Positions 1 through 8,463 of a stretch of DNA of 64,000 nt are shown here, one piece after another; the stretch's first letter is position 1; the number at the start of each line of letters is the position of its first letter. The stretch spans positions 558,001 to 622,000 of the forward strand of contig JAPFBE010000033.1 of assembly GCA_034336665.1 (NCBI GenBank), given 5' to 3'. Below the pieces are notes generated by a model. It had not been told where the DNA came from. It did not search any database and worked only from the letters and a program-made list of their open reading frames with translations. The position numbers were made by a program, and so were the translations under genes. This DNA comes from Luscinia megarhynchos (Eukaryota > Chordata > Aves > Passeriformes > Turdidae).

Positions 1-2
1 AA

Positions 3-1583
3 TTAGAGAACAAAAATCAACCACCGGAAAATTCTTTACAACCCTCTTTACCTAATTCGGAACCTCCTGTCCCTGAATTAAAAGAGAAATCAGAAATACC
101 TCCAGAAACTGCTAATACAAAAAATCCACCAAAATACACAGAATTCGAATCTCCTGAACAATTTGCTACAAACTTACCATTGTATCCCTCCCTGTCACTA
201 TTGCCATCTGAGCAATCTAATTTAGAAAATCACCCTTCTTTAGTGCAAGGGGAAAAACCTGTAGTAAATTCTAATACTATGCCTTTTTCTTCCAATAATC
301 CGTTCCTGCATCCAACTCCCATTTCTGCTCAATATCTTCCTGGCTATTTTAACCCATTTTTCCAAGCTATACCGCTTTCTAATGCTTTTTCTAACACCGG
401 GACACAGAACAATGAGAGCTCCGGGAGCGCAGAGAGAGGGGGAGGGGAAGCACGTGTCTCAGGTACACAGATACAGTCTGCAGAGGCACAGAAACAATTA
501 ACCCCTAACTTACTGATTAACCCTGAATCTCATCAGGTTTTTGAAGCAGCACCAGTTGTTTATTTAGGTAAAAAGAATGGTAAAAAAAGCTACCAACCAT
601 TATCATACCATGATAAAAAGGAAATTTGCAAGGTACAAAGGGAGTTTGGGAGGCAAAGTGCAATATTTCAGGGAATGATAAGAGCAACTTTTACATCAAA
701 TGAACTAGTTCCGCATGATTTAAAAGACCTTTTCAGGTGTTTGCTAACCCCTGCTGAATATGAATTATGGTTTAATATTTGGAAACGCTCTTTAAGCAGT
801 CTTTTAACAGAGCTTTACAAAAATCCTGAACATTCCAAAGATTCTGACGATAATGAAATTACATTAGATCATTTATGTGGGGAGGGGGAAATACATTGCC
901 CTTAAAAACAAACTCGGCTACTGTCTAAATTTATTTTGGATAAAATTTGCAAGGTAGCTGAACGGGCTTTTATCAAATTGCCAACTGTTGAAGTAACTAC
1001 TAGTTATGTTAATATTAAACAATATCCTTCTGAGAATTTTTTGAGCTTTATAGACCGTTTGAAGACACAGGTGAAACGCCAGGTACAGAATCCAGCCATG
1101 CAGGCAGAACTGATTAAGGAATTAGCAGAGAAAAACGCCAATGAAGCCTGTCGCAGAGTTATTCTAAGCCTGCCCCTGTACCCAGAACCAACCCTAGCAC
1201 AGATGATTGAAGCCTGCACCCGAAAAGCAGAATTGTTCAGTGCTCCTGAGAGGACCCCAAGCCCAGCACCTTCTGAGCTTCTAGCACCTCCTGAGTCTCC
1301 AGCACCTGATCCACCACAGATGAAGAAGCCGCAGTTATCATCGCAGCAGCTGAAGGAGAACACCTGTTTCCACTGCCAACAGCAAGGACATTTTGCTAGG
1401 GACTGTCCTCAGAACAGGAAACAGAACAAAATCAATAAACAAAAAACTAGAACTGAGGCGCGGGCCTGCCATAAACACCTTAGAGCGCCAGGATATAAAT
1501 TCTGCAGGCTATACTGTAGTAAAAGCCTCTCTCTTAAAAGCAAAGGGGGAGGATGGGATGGACAATGTGGGTATGCCAGATAA
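3..1583 (+). pseudogene. gag: Provirus A gag, 5' end outside the window, one in-frame stop
   Basis: Gag is the structural polyprotein that assembles the retroviral particle. The frame is open from base 3 to 902, hits TAA at 903-905, and continues in the same frame to the stop at 1581-1583. The first part is Pro/Ser/Asn-rich linker followed by the capsid N-terminal domain, with an LTPAEYELWFNIWKR segment near 745-790. The second part carries capsid C-terminal sequence with a major-homology-like stretch (around 1015-1060) and one zinc knuckle C-X2-C-X4-H-X4-C at about 1366-1410. This organisation fits alpha/betaretrovirus (ERVK) gag. The matrix region lies left of the window. I do not see a second zinc knuckle in this frame. 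The dUTPase-protease frame overlaps the 3' end from 1393. Confidence 0.85.
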
Positions 1584-2301
1584 TGTAAATGTTAAATGTT
1601 CTCTTAACAATGTCAGGCAGTTCTGTGGCCGTATTAGGCTACAAACTACCAAAGGTTTTCATTTCAGATCTGCTAAGTGGACCATCATTGCAGTGGACAT
1701 CTCGAGTCCTTTAATTGATATGACGGTTTGCCACATGGAGAGTGAGTATTTTGTTGTGGGAGACACAGCACACACACCTTCAGAAATTGAAATAGCTCCT
1801 ATGATCATTAAGGGGAAAATATCTGATGTTATCATATTAGCTCGTTGTCCACAAGCACCTTTCTATTTGGGTGAGGGGCAAGTACTGGCCCAAGCTTTTC
1901 CTATTCCAGCAAATATCACAGCTGATAATAAGTCACCAGAGGTTTACTGGGCAGAGAGAGTGAAGGAAAAAAAGCATTCTCTAGCATGCAACATGACACA
2001 TGGAAGAGACCATCTACATGTGAAGGATGTTTTGGATACAGGCTCTGATGTAACCATTATACCTGAAAAGATGTGGCCTTCGCATTGGGAATTGCAACCT
2101 GTTGCAGGGCAAATTCAGGGTATAGAAGAAGTTAAATTAGCTAAAATATCAAAACGCATTGTACAAATTGAGGGACCGAACGGCAAATTGGCCAGTGTTC
2201 GCCCATTTGTAATAGATTACAAGTGTCCCTTGTGGGGAAGAGATTCCATGTCACAATGGGGAGTTAAAATGATAATTCCAAAAACTCCTCAGGATTTTTA
2301 G
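1393..2301 (+). CDS. pro: Provirus A dUTPase-protease (pro), intact frame
   Basis: An open frame of about 300 codons that overlaps the end of gag. The N-terminal two thirds resemble a retroviral dUTPase domain: an NSAGYTVV start, then a beta-rich stretch ending in a QAPFYLGEGQVLAQAFPI motif. The C-terminal third is an aspartic protease with the active-site motif LDTGSDVTIIP at about 2032-2064 and a WGRDSMSQWG flap/C-terminal segment. A dUTPase fused ahead of protease is a betaretrovirus trait. The frame ends in TAG at 2299-2301, directly after a GGATTTT heptamer, and pol continues in the -1 frame. An A-AAA-AAC heptamer lies at 1441-1447 inside the gag overlap, but it is out of register with the present gag frame, so an old indel is likely. 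No internal stop is seen. Confidence 0.85.
   Translation: MLGTVLRTGNRTKSINKKLELRRGPAINTLERQDINSAGYTVVKASLLKAKGEDGMDNVGMPDNVNVKCSLNNVRQFCGRIRLQTTKGFHFRSAKWTIIAVDISSPLIDMTVCHMESEYFVVGDTAHTPSEIEIAPMIIKGKISDVIILARCPQAPFYLGEGQVLAQAFPIPANITADNKSPEVYWAERVKEKKHSLACNMTHGRDHLHVKDVLDTGSDVTIIPEKMWPSHWELQPVAGQIQGIEEVKLAKISKRIVQIEGPNGKLASVRPFVIDYKCPLWGRDSMSQWGVKMIIPKTPQDF
2292..2298 (+). promoter_or_regulatory. Slippery heptamer GGATTTT for pro-pol -1 frameshift
   Basis: G-GAT-TTT sits in the pro frame immediately before the pro stop codon TAG (2299-2301). A -1 slip enters the pol frame, which is open from here. The heptamer is close to the GGAUUUA pro-pol site known for mouse mammary tumour virus. A short CGGC/GCCG stem can form just downstream. 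The role is inferred from position and family. Confidence 0.7.
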
Positions 2302-5048
2302 AGGCGGCCACCGTGGAGTGCCGGGTCCAGAAGCTAACATGGCTAAGTGACACACCTATCTGGACTACACAGTGGCCGTTAAGAAAGGAAAAGTTACAGA
2401 CACTTCAAAAACTTGTAGATGAACAATTGGCAAGAGGTCATATAGTAGAAACAACAAGCCCCTGGAATTCTCCAATTTTTGTAATAAAAAAACCAAAAAC
2501 AGACAAATAGAGATTATTACATGACCTTAGGGGAATAAATAAAGTAATTCAAGACATGGGATCTCCTCAACCTGGGATGCCTTCTCCAACTATGTTACCT
2601 AGAGATTGGCAATTGACAGTTATAGATATCAAAGATTGTTTTTTCCATATCCCATTACACCCTGAAGATGCTCCCAGGTTTGCATTCTCAGTACCATCAT
2701 TGAACAGAGAGGCTCCAATGAAGAGATACCACTGGAAAGTGCTTCCACAGGGCATGAAGTGTAGTCCTGCTATCTGCCAGTGGTATGTAGCTTCATTGTT
2801 GTCTCCGGTGCGGGCACAGAGAAAGGAAGCAATAATTTTGCATTACATAGATGATGTGCTGGTGTGTGCTCCTGATAACTCCATCCTCCAAGACACGCTT
2901 GACCTAGTAGTTAAAGTTTTAACCTCTGCTGGATTTCAATTACAGGATGACAAGGTTCAAAGAATGCCATCTTGGAAGTATCTGGGCCTAGAGATCACTG
3001 CCAGGACCATTGTTCCACAGAAATTAGAAATTAATTGTAATCCTAAAACTCTAGCAGATCTCCACTCCCTGTGTGGATCTCTGAATTGTGTAAGACCTTG
3101 GTTAGGCCTCACTAATGATAATTTAGAACCCCTTTTCAATTTATTGAAAGGGGAGAGAGAGCTGGTTTTTCCTAGGGAACTGACACCTGAGGCAAAAGCT
3201 GCAATTGAAAAGGCACAGAAAGCTCTGTCTGAAAGGCAGGCTCACCACTATCAACCTGAACTGCCTTTCAAATTCATTGTTTTGGGGAAACTGCCACACT
3301 TACATGGCTTAATATTCCCGTGGATTGAGGGGCAGAGAGACTCACTCTTAATCATAGAATGGGTCTTCCTCTCCCACCAAAGATCCAAAACTATTACAGA
3401 ACAGCAGGAGCTGATGGCTCAGTTAATTCAAAAAGCAAGGATGAGGCTGCGTGAGCTGTCTGGATCTGATTTCACATGCATACACTTGCCAATTAAACTT
3501 GCTGGTGAGGGAAAGAATTCTCCTGAAAGGTTAACAAAAGAGATGTTTGAGCATTTGCTGCAGAGCAATGCCAGCCTCCAGATATCTCTGGACAGCTACA
3601 GTGGACAAATATCAGTCCACAGCCCAGCTCATAAGTTGTTCAATGAGGAATTTCACCTCATACCTCGTGAAAAGAGGAGCAGGAGACCGCTCGAGGCACT
3701 CATAGTGTTCACAGATGCATCGGGGGCCTCCCATAAGTCGGTGATGACTTGGAGAAATCCCCCGACGCAGCATTGGGAAGCTGATGTTGCGTTTGTGGAG
3801 GGGTCACCCCAGATTGCAGAACTGGCTGCAGTTGTGAGAGCCTTTGAAAAGTTCTCAGAGCCTCTTAACCTGGTAACAGATTCGGCTTATGTTGCTGGCC
3901 TAGTATCCAGGGCGGAGCAGGCAGTGCTCAAAGACATTGATAATGAGCAGCTCTTTCGGCTGCTGTCAAAACTAATCTATTTGGTTTCGCACAGAGAACA
4001 TCCCTTTTATGTGATGCATGTGAGGTCACACATGGATTTGCCAGGTGAGATCACAGAAGGGAACCGTATGGCAGACACCCTTGCAGCTCCAGCAGAACAG
4101 GCATGCCTTCCTGACATCTTCCAACAGGCAAAGCTGAGCCACCAGCAATACCACCAGAATGTACCAGGTTTGGTCTGTCAATTCCAGCTAACACGGAGTC
4201 AAGCCAAGGCTATAGCAGACACCTGTCCCAACTGCCAGCTCCAGGCCATGCCATCGCTGGGAATGGGGGTTAACCCCCGGGGCCTTGGCAGCTGTGAGGT
4301 GTGGCAAACAGATATCACACACATTCCTAGTTTTGGACGGCTCAAATATGTCCATGTGAGTATAGACACATATTCAGGTGCAGTTTATGCCTTCGCTCAT
4401 GCAGGGGAAAAGGCTGTACATGCAAAACAACACCTAGTATAAGCCTTCTCAGTTTTGGGGATCCCTAGAGAAATAAAAACAGACAATGGCCCAGCATACA
4501 CATCCAAGGAGTTCCTGGAATTCATCCAGCAGTGGGGAGTGAATCATAAGACAGGCATCCCACACTCCCCTACAGGCCAAGCTGTGATTGAGCGCACACA
4601 CCAGACACTCAAACAAGTTTTAGCCAGAGAAAGCAGTTCAACTGTGTGGATGTCTCCCCAGCAAAAGCTCTGTAAATCTTTGTTTACAATCAATTTCTTA
4701 AATTGTTCATTTGAAAATATGACTACTCCAGTGGTTCGTCATTTTAACAGCAGTAAACAGTTTAAATTATCTCAGCATCCACCAGCTTTGATTAGGGACC
4801 CAGAAACATGGGAAAACAAAGGTCCCTATGAGCTAGTAACTCGGGGAAGAGGTTATGCATGTGTATCAACTCCCTCAGGACCTCGATGGATTCCCCAAAA
4901 GTGGGTAAAACCTTTTCTCCCTAAAACTCCAGCTACAGCAGAAAAAGATGAGAAGCAAGTAACCATTGCTTCGAAAAGAAGACGCCGCAAAGGAAAAGGA
5001 AACAAAAACTTTGTAAAGGAATACCCTCAAGCAGACAGAGACTTATAA
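2292..5048 (+). pseudogene. pol: Provirus A pol (RT, RNase H, integrase), two nonsense codons
   Basis: One reading frame runs from the frameshift site to TAA at 5046-5048, broken only by TAG at 2508-2510 and TAA at 4440-4442. RT begins with the betaretroviral KLTWLSDTPIWTTQWPL-like entry and has the catalytic YIDD motif at about 2845-2856. RNase H starts with TDASG near 3712. Integrase has an HHCC zinc region (about 4138-4235), a first catalytic Asp in WQTDITH (about 4303), a second in KTDNGPAY (about 4480) and a Glu in VIERTH (about 4588), followed by a basic C-terminal tail. The first stop falls in the RT fingers and the second inside the integrase core. Class: ERVK/betaretrovirus-like. Confidence 0.85.
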
Positions 5049-5105
5049 CATGTTTTAAAATGTTTGTTTTTCCTTTTAGAAAAAAGCTACCCTCCAGTTA
5101 ACCCT

Positions 5106-6425
5106 ATGTGGAACCCCATCCAAGTTGTCTTCTTGTTAGCCTTCAACAGTTTGGCAGCTGCGTGGATCGTCCCTCAGCCACGTCAAAACATCTGGGTAAC
5201 CCTGGCACAGACACTCAAACAGGAAAACATATGCCTGTCCACTGCAGCAGCAACAGACCCTATGTCCACCTGCCTGGTAGGAGTCCCACTTAAAGTTAGT
5301 GAGTATTTAGGCAGCTTTGACATACACATGCCTAATAAAACACCTGAACCATTCACTATATCACCTAAGCATTCAGCACAGGTTACAGGTAATCCTTTAA
5401 AGGATCTGCTGCCTAAATTGCCCAAAGCTGACCAGGAACCCCAAGAGTTAGAATTGCTTGGTTCCTACCCAGCAACATACTGCATTCATTTTAAAGATTA
5501 TCCAACACTCACTGACACTAAAGGTTTTCATCTCATCCGTCAATTTCGTAAGGAATTTGTGGCCACCGAGTGGTGTACTAGCTTAAGCCATATTCCAGCT
5601 AAAGATCCAGTTCATTCAAGTCCCAAAATGCTACCAAAGGGATTGTTTTTAATTTGTGGGGACCGGGCGTGGACTGGGATTCCTTCTAATCTTCTGGGGG
5701 GGCCATGTACTATAGGGCGGTTGTCCTTGTTAGCACCCAACAAAACCTTAATTAGTGATTGGACACACAAAAGCAAATCAGATAATAAAATACAAAAGAG
5801 AAGTGCTGATAATCTGGACCCAAATTGTGATGCAGAAATTTTCCATTGGGCTAAATCAAAAAGAATTGCTGTGTCTGTATTTCTTCCATGGTTTGCAGCA
5901 GCTAAAGCTCTGAGTGAATTAGGTCACCTGGAATGTTGGGTGGTTAAACAGGCAAATTTTACTTCAACTGCATTCAGCTCCCTCCTAGAAGATGAAGAAG
6001 TAACCAGGCAGGCAACACCCCAAAATCGTGCTGCAATAGATTTCCTCCTATTAATACATGGACATGAGTGCCAGGAGTTTGAAGGACTTTGCTGCATGAA
6101 CCTGACTTCAAAAGCTCCTAATGTCCACGCTGCTCTGCGAGATATGAAACACCTAATTGGACAAGTGAAACAAGAATCAGAAGACTGGTTTAATGAACTG
6201 TTTAAGGGCTGGGGATTTTCTGGGTGGTGGACTTCCGTAGTCAAAACTGTTATGTTGTTCGTTGTTATTCTTTTCCTTGTAGCATTGGCATTTGGGATCA
6301 TACGTTATTTAATATTTAAGGCCATTAATGGTATCATTCCTTCTACCTCAGGGAACAATCATATAGAAATGAAAAATATAAAACAATCTGATTCTCCCAT
6401 TTATCACAAGTGGTGGTCAAAATAA
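5106..6425 (+). CDS. env: Provirus A env, alpharetrovirus-type, intact frame
   Basis: Envelope glycoprotein for receptor binding and membrane fusion. I take the ATG at 5106 because a hydrophobic signal peptide follows at once. The frame is already open upstream, and a pyrimidine-rich splice acceptor ending in AG at 5078-5079 suits the spliced env mRNA of this class. The surface subunit is short, about 235 residues, and ends in a basic KIQKR cleavage site near 5789-5803. The transmembrane subunit has an internal fusion segment between two cysteines, as in alpharetroviruses, then a C-X6-CC motif (C-QEFEGL-CC, about 6067-6096), a WWTSVV pre-membrane region and one membrane anchor (about 6240-6320). 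No stop or frameshift is visible, although gag and pol of the same provirus are broken. Confidence 0.85.
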   Translation: MWNPIQVVFLLAFNSLAAAWIVPQPRQNIWVTLAQTLKQENICLSTAAATDPMSTCLVGVPLKVSEYLGSFDIHMPNKTPEPFTISPKHSAQVTGNPLKDLLPKLPKADQEPQELELLGSYPATYCIHFKDYPTLTDTKGFHLIRQFRKEFVATEWCTSLSHIPAKDPVHSSPKMLPKGLFLICGDRAWTGIPSNLLGGPCTIGRLSLLAPNKTLISDWTHKSKSDNKIQKRSADNLDPNCDAEIFHWAKSKRIAVSVFLPWFAAAKALSELGHLECWVVKQANFTSTAFSSLLEDEEVTRQATPQNRAAIDFLLLIHGHECQEFEGLCCMNLTSKAPNVHAALRDMKHLIGQVKQESEDWFNELFKGWGFSGWWTSVVKTVMLFVVILFLVALAFGIIRYLIFKAINGIIPSTSGNNHIEMKNIKQSDSPIYHKWWSK

Positions 6426-6487
6426 TAAATTCGGACTAGAATTAGTTTAATATCACCCCCCTGCATAAAAAACAAAAAATGGGGAGA

Positions 6488-6859
6488 TGTTGTAATTCAA
6501 TAAATGAGGTATAAGGAATGAATTAGCACACCTGGCCATCTCCTTCCGGCTAGATCCCGGTTCATGTCCCCCTTCCCGTGACCTTTCCCTGTGACCTTGT
6601 ACCCTACCGGGAGTTCCTGTATTCTGACCCTATCCCCCTGTATCCTTATCCCATTGGCTGCTAGCCAAAGCCACTCCCCATTCCCTCTCCTGAAGACGGA
6701 GGTCCCAGGAGGGATCTCCCTCTTTCCTCTTTCCTCCATACGGCCATGCCATCGCCATAGAATAAAGCTGAGAAAAGGAAGAGCCTCTTTTGTAATCCTT
6801 TTCCATCCATGCTAAAGATACTTTGTCCGATCTTAAGTAATTAGGAAAAAGACAAAGCA
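6488..6859 (+). repeat. Provirus A 3' LTR (ERVK type, about 372 bp)
   Basis: A polypurine tract (about 6462-6487, A-rich ending TGGGGAGA) directly precedes TGTTGTAATTC. A CCAAT-like ATTGGCTG lies at about 6651 and a polyadenylation signal AATAAA at 6761-6766. The end at AAAGCA (6859) is inferred because sequence of another LTR family resumes from 6860. The AATAAAGCT signal followed by AGAGCCTCTTTTGTA matches the solo LTR at 54969-55295, seen there in reverse orientation. The 5' LTR lies outside the window, so the end cannot be confirmed by comparison. Confidence 0.75.
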
Positions 6860-7014
6860 TCATTTTAGCAGAATTCTAATTCTTTTTTTGTATTATTTAT
6901 AAATTTCTTCTTGTACCTTTTTAAGTTTTGAGCCTGCCTTCTCTCTACTCCTGGGTCCTGTCTCAAAAAGAAATTAAATATATTAAGGTTGGCAAACCCA
7001 AGTCACACCGTGAC
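6860..7014 (+). repeat. 3' fragment of a 1.3-kb LTR family
   Basis: This segment matches, base for base over most of its length, the 3' ends of the full copies at 45503-46799 and 52597-53941. Shared landmarks are GAATTCTAATTC, TTTATAAATTTCTTC and the terminal CACACCGTGACA. It starts exactly where the LTR of provirus A ends, so A is inferred to have inserted into a copy of this LTR. The rest of that copy should lie left of the window beyond A's 5' LTR. Confidence 0.7.
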
Positions 7015-7864
7015 ACTCTTAAAGAAACTCGTATAGACTCGCGTTTTCAGCTGTTCTTAGAGGCTACTTCCCCCGGACCACTGGCTCTGCCAGTGCTGGC
7101 TTCCCCTGATGAGGCCCATTTGCAGAGTGCCTCCCCCACATCAGTCTCTGCAGGATGCTGCAGCTCCTCCACTGCCCACCCCCCACACTGCCGGCTTCTT
7201 TTGCTGCATACTCTTCTCTCGCAGTAACTCCCTCGCCACCTGCCCCCCCCCCCCCCCCGCCCCCCAGCACAATTTCCCCCACGGCTGCTTCACAAATGGC
7301 AGCTCCGGGCATGGTTGCCTCCCCGGCTCTTCAAAGCCTCCCACCAATGGTTGGCCCCTTGGCCTGCATCAGTCCCCCGGGCACAATTGTCCCACTTGCT
7401 CTTCCTCACCCCCTCTGGGGCCCCCAGGCAATACAGCCTCCCCTCTCCCCTTCCGCCTTATACTTGCCAAGAGCTTCCAGCCGGCTCCGTGACCATGCCA
7501 CCCCCTGAGGAGATGATTGCCTTGGATAGCTATCCTGAATCAGCCTATCCTTCAGACCCGGCAGCCATAAATAACGGCCAAGTGATACAGTCATACTCTA
7601 CATCATACTCTACATGGAATCAGGACTGAGACCCCTCAGTCATTACTGTGTGCCCAGTTATCTATGAACAAGGTTGACCAGCAGCTTACAAAGACATAGA
7701 CTACACTATTGTGAGAGAATTGTGGAGACTGGCCCAGGAAAGTGGTGTGTCTTCTGAACATCTTATACCTTACTTAGAGAACATAAGTGCTGCCTATGTT
7801 TTCACACCTGCTGATTGGAAAAACATAATGAGAATGATCTTAACTATGACACAATATATGGTTT
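7015..7864 (+). pseudogene. gag: ERVK-type gag fragment, first half (split by provirus N)
   Basis: The first 600 bases are Pro/Ala/Ser-rich in several frames, like the linker between matrix and capsid of alpha/betaretroviral Gag, and contain a C-rich run near 7245-7264. From about 7640 a capsid N-terminal domain can be read: a PVIYEQG start, then VRELWRLAQESG, then FTPADWKNIMRMIL and TQYMV at the break. Stops occur at 7627-7629 and 7678-7680. The frame resumes at 16755 after provirus N, flanked by the duplicated GTTT (7861-7864 and 16751-16754). No LTR or pol partner of this gag is visible in the window. Confidence 0.65.
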
Positions 7865-8412
7865 TGTTGCCCGATGCCCCAAACAGAACACAAACTAACA
7901 GAGTCAGTTTATGCGGTGCTTTATTCAGGGCCCGGGGAACCTGCGGACTAGCGTCCAAAGTCAGGATCCTGCAGCTCCCTTTTTCCATCAGGTTTTTATA
8001 CCTTTTTACAAAGTGGTCTACGTGCAGAAATACACATTCTTTAAAACAATACAGATACATAAATCTTGCAGGTATCATTCCTAAAAGTTATAAATTCTGC
8101 ATGCTTGTCTACTTAGAACTATAGGCTACCCCCCTTAATCCCCCTTGTATGTTTGCCCACCACCAGAACCCTTTATTTATTATTATTATACTTTAGCCTT
8201 ATCTTGAAAGTTTCTAGATGTCCTATATGCTCTACTAAGTCCTTTGATTATTGTTTTCACAGTTCTAAATGTTCTATATGCTCTACTAATTCTTTTCACT
8301 ATTGTTTCACAAGGTAGGTTCTCAGGGCCTGTCCGAAAACTGCAGTTTTCTAAGCCTTAGCATGACTACTACTATATCTACATTAGTCCTTTTTCTCATT
8401 ATTTCGGTATCA
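7865..8412 (-). repeat. Provirus N 3' LTR
   Basis: Begins TGATACCGAAAT and ends GGGCAACA on the minus strand. It aligns over its full length with 16201-16750. It contains the same TATA-like GTATAAAAAC, AATAAAG signal and tandem U3 repeat as the 5' copy. GTTT lies directly outside. Confidence 0.95.
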
Positions 8413-8428
8413 ACTCCCCCCTTTTGAG
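8413..8428 (-). other. Provirus N polypurine tract
   Basis: Read on the minus strand, CTCAAAAGGGGGGAGT abuts the 3' LTR. This is the classical priming site for plus-strand DNA synthesis and supports both orientation and LTR boundary. Confidence 0.85.
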
Positions 8429-8463
8429 CATTCTTCAGATTTTCTGCAAGGATGCTCAATTCT

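Noticed and set aside
7100..7630. Several long open frames on both strands, rich in Pro, Ser and Gly
   Set aside because: Overlapping frames in a C-rich stretch; only the plus-strand gag linker makes sense in context.
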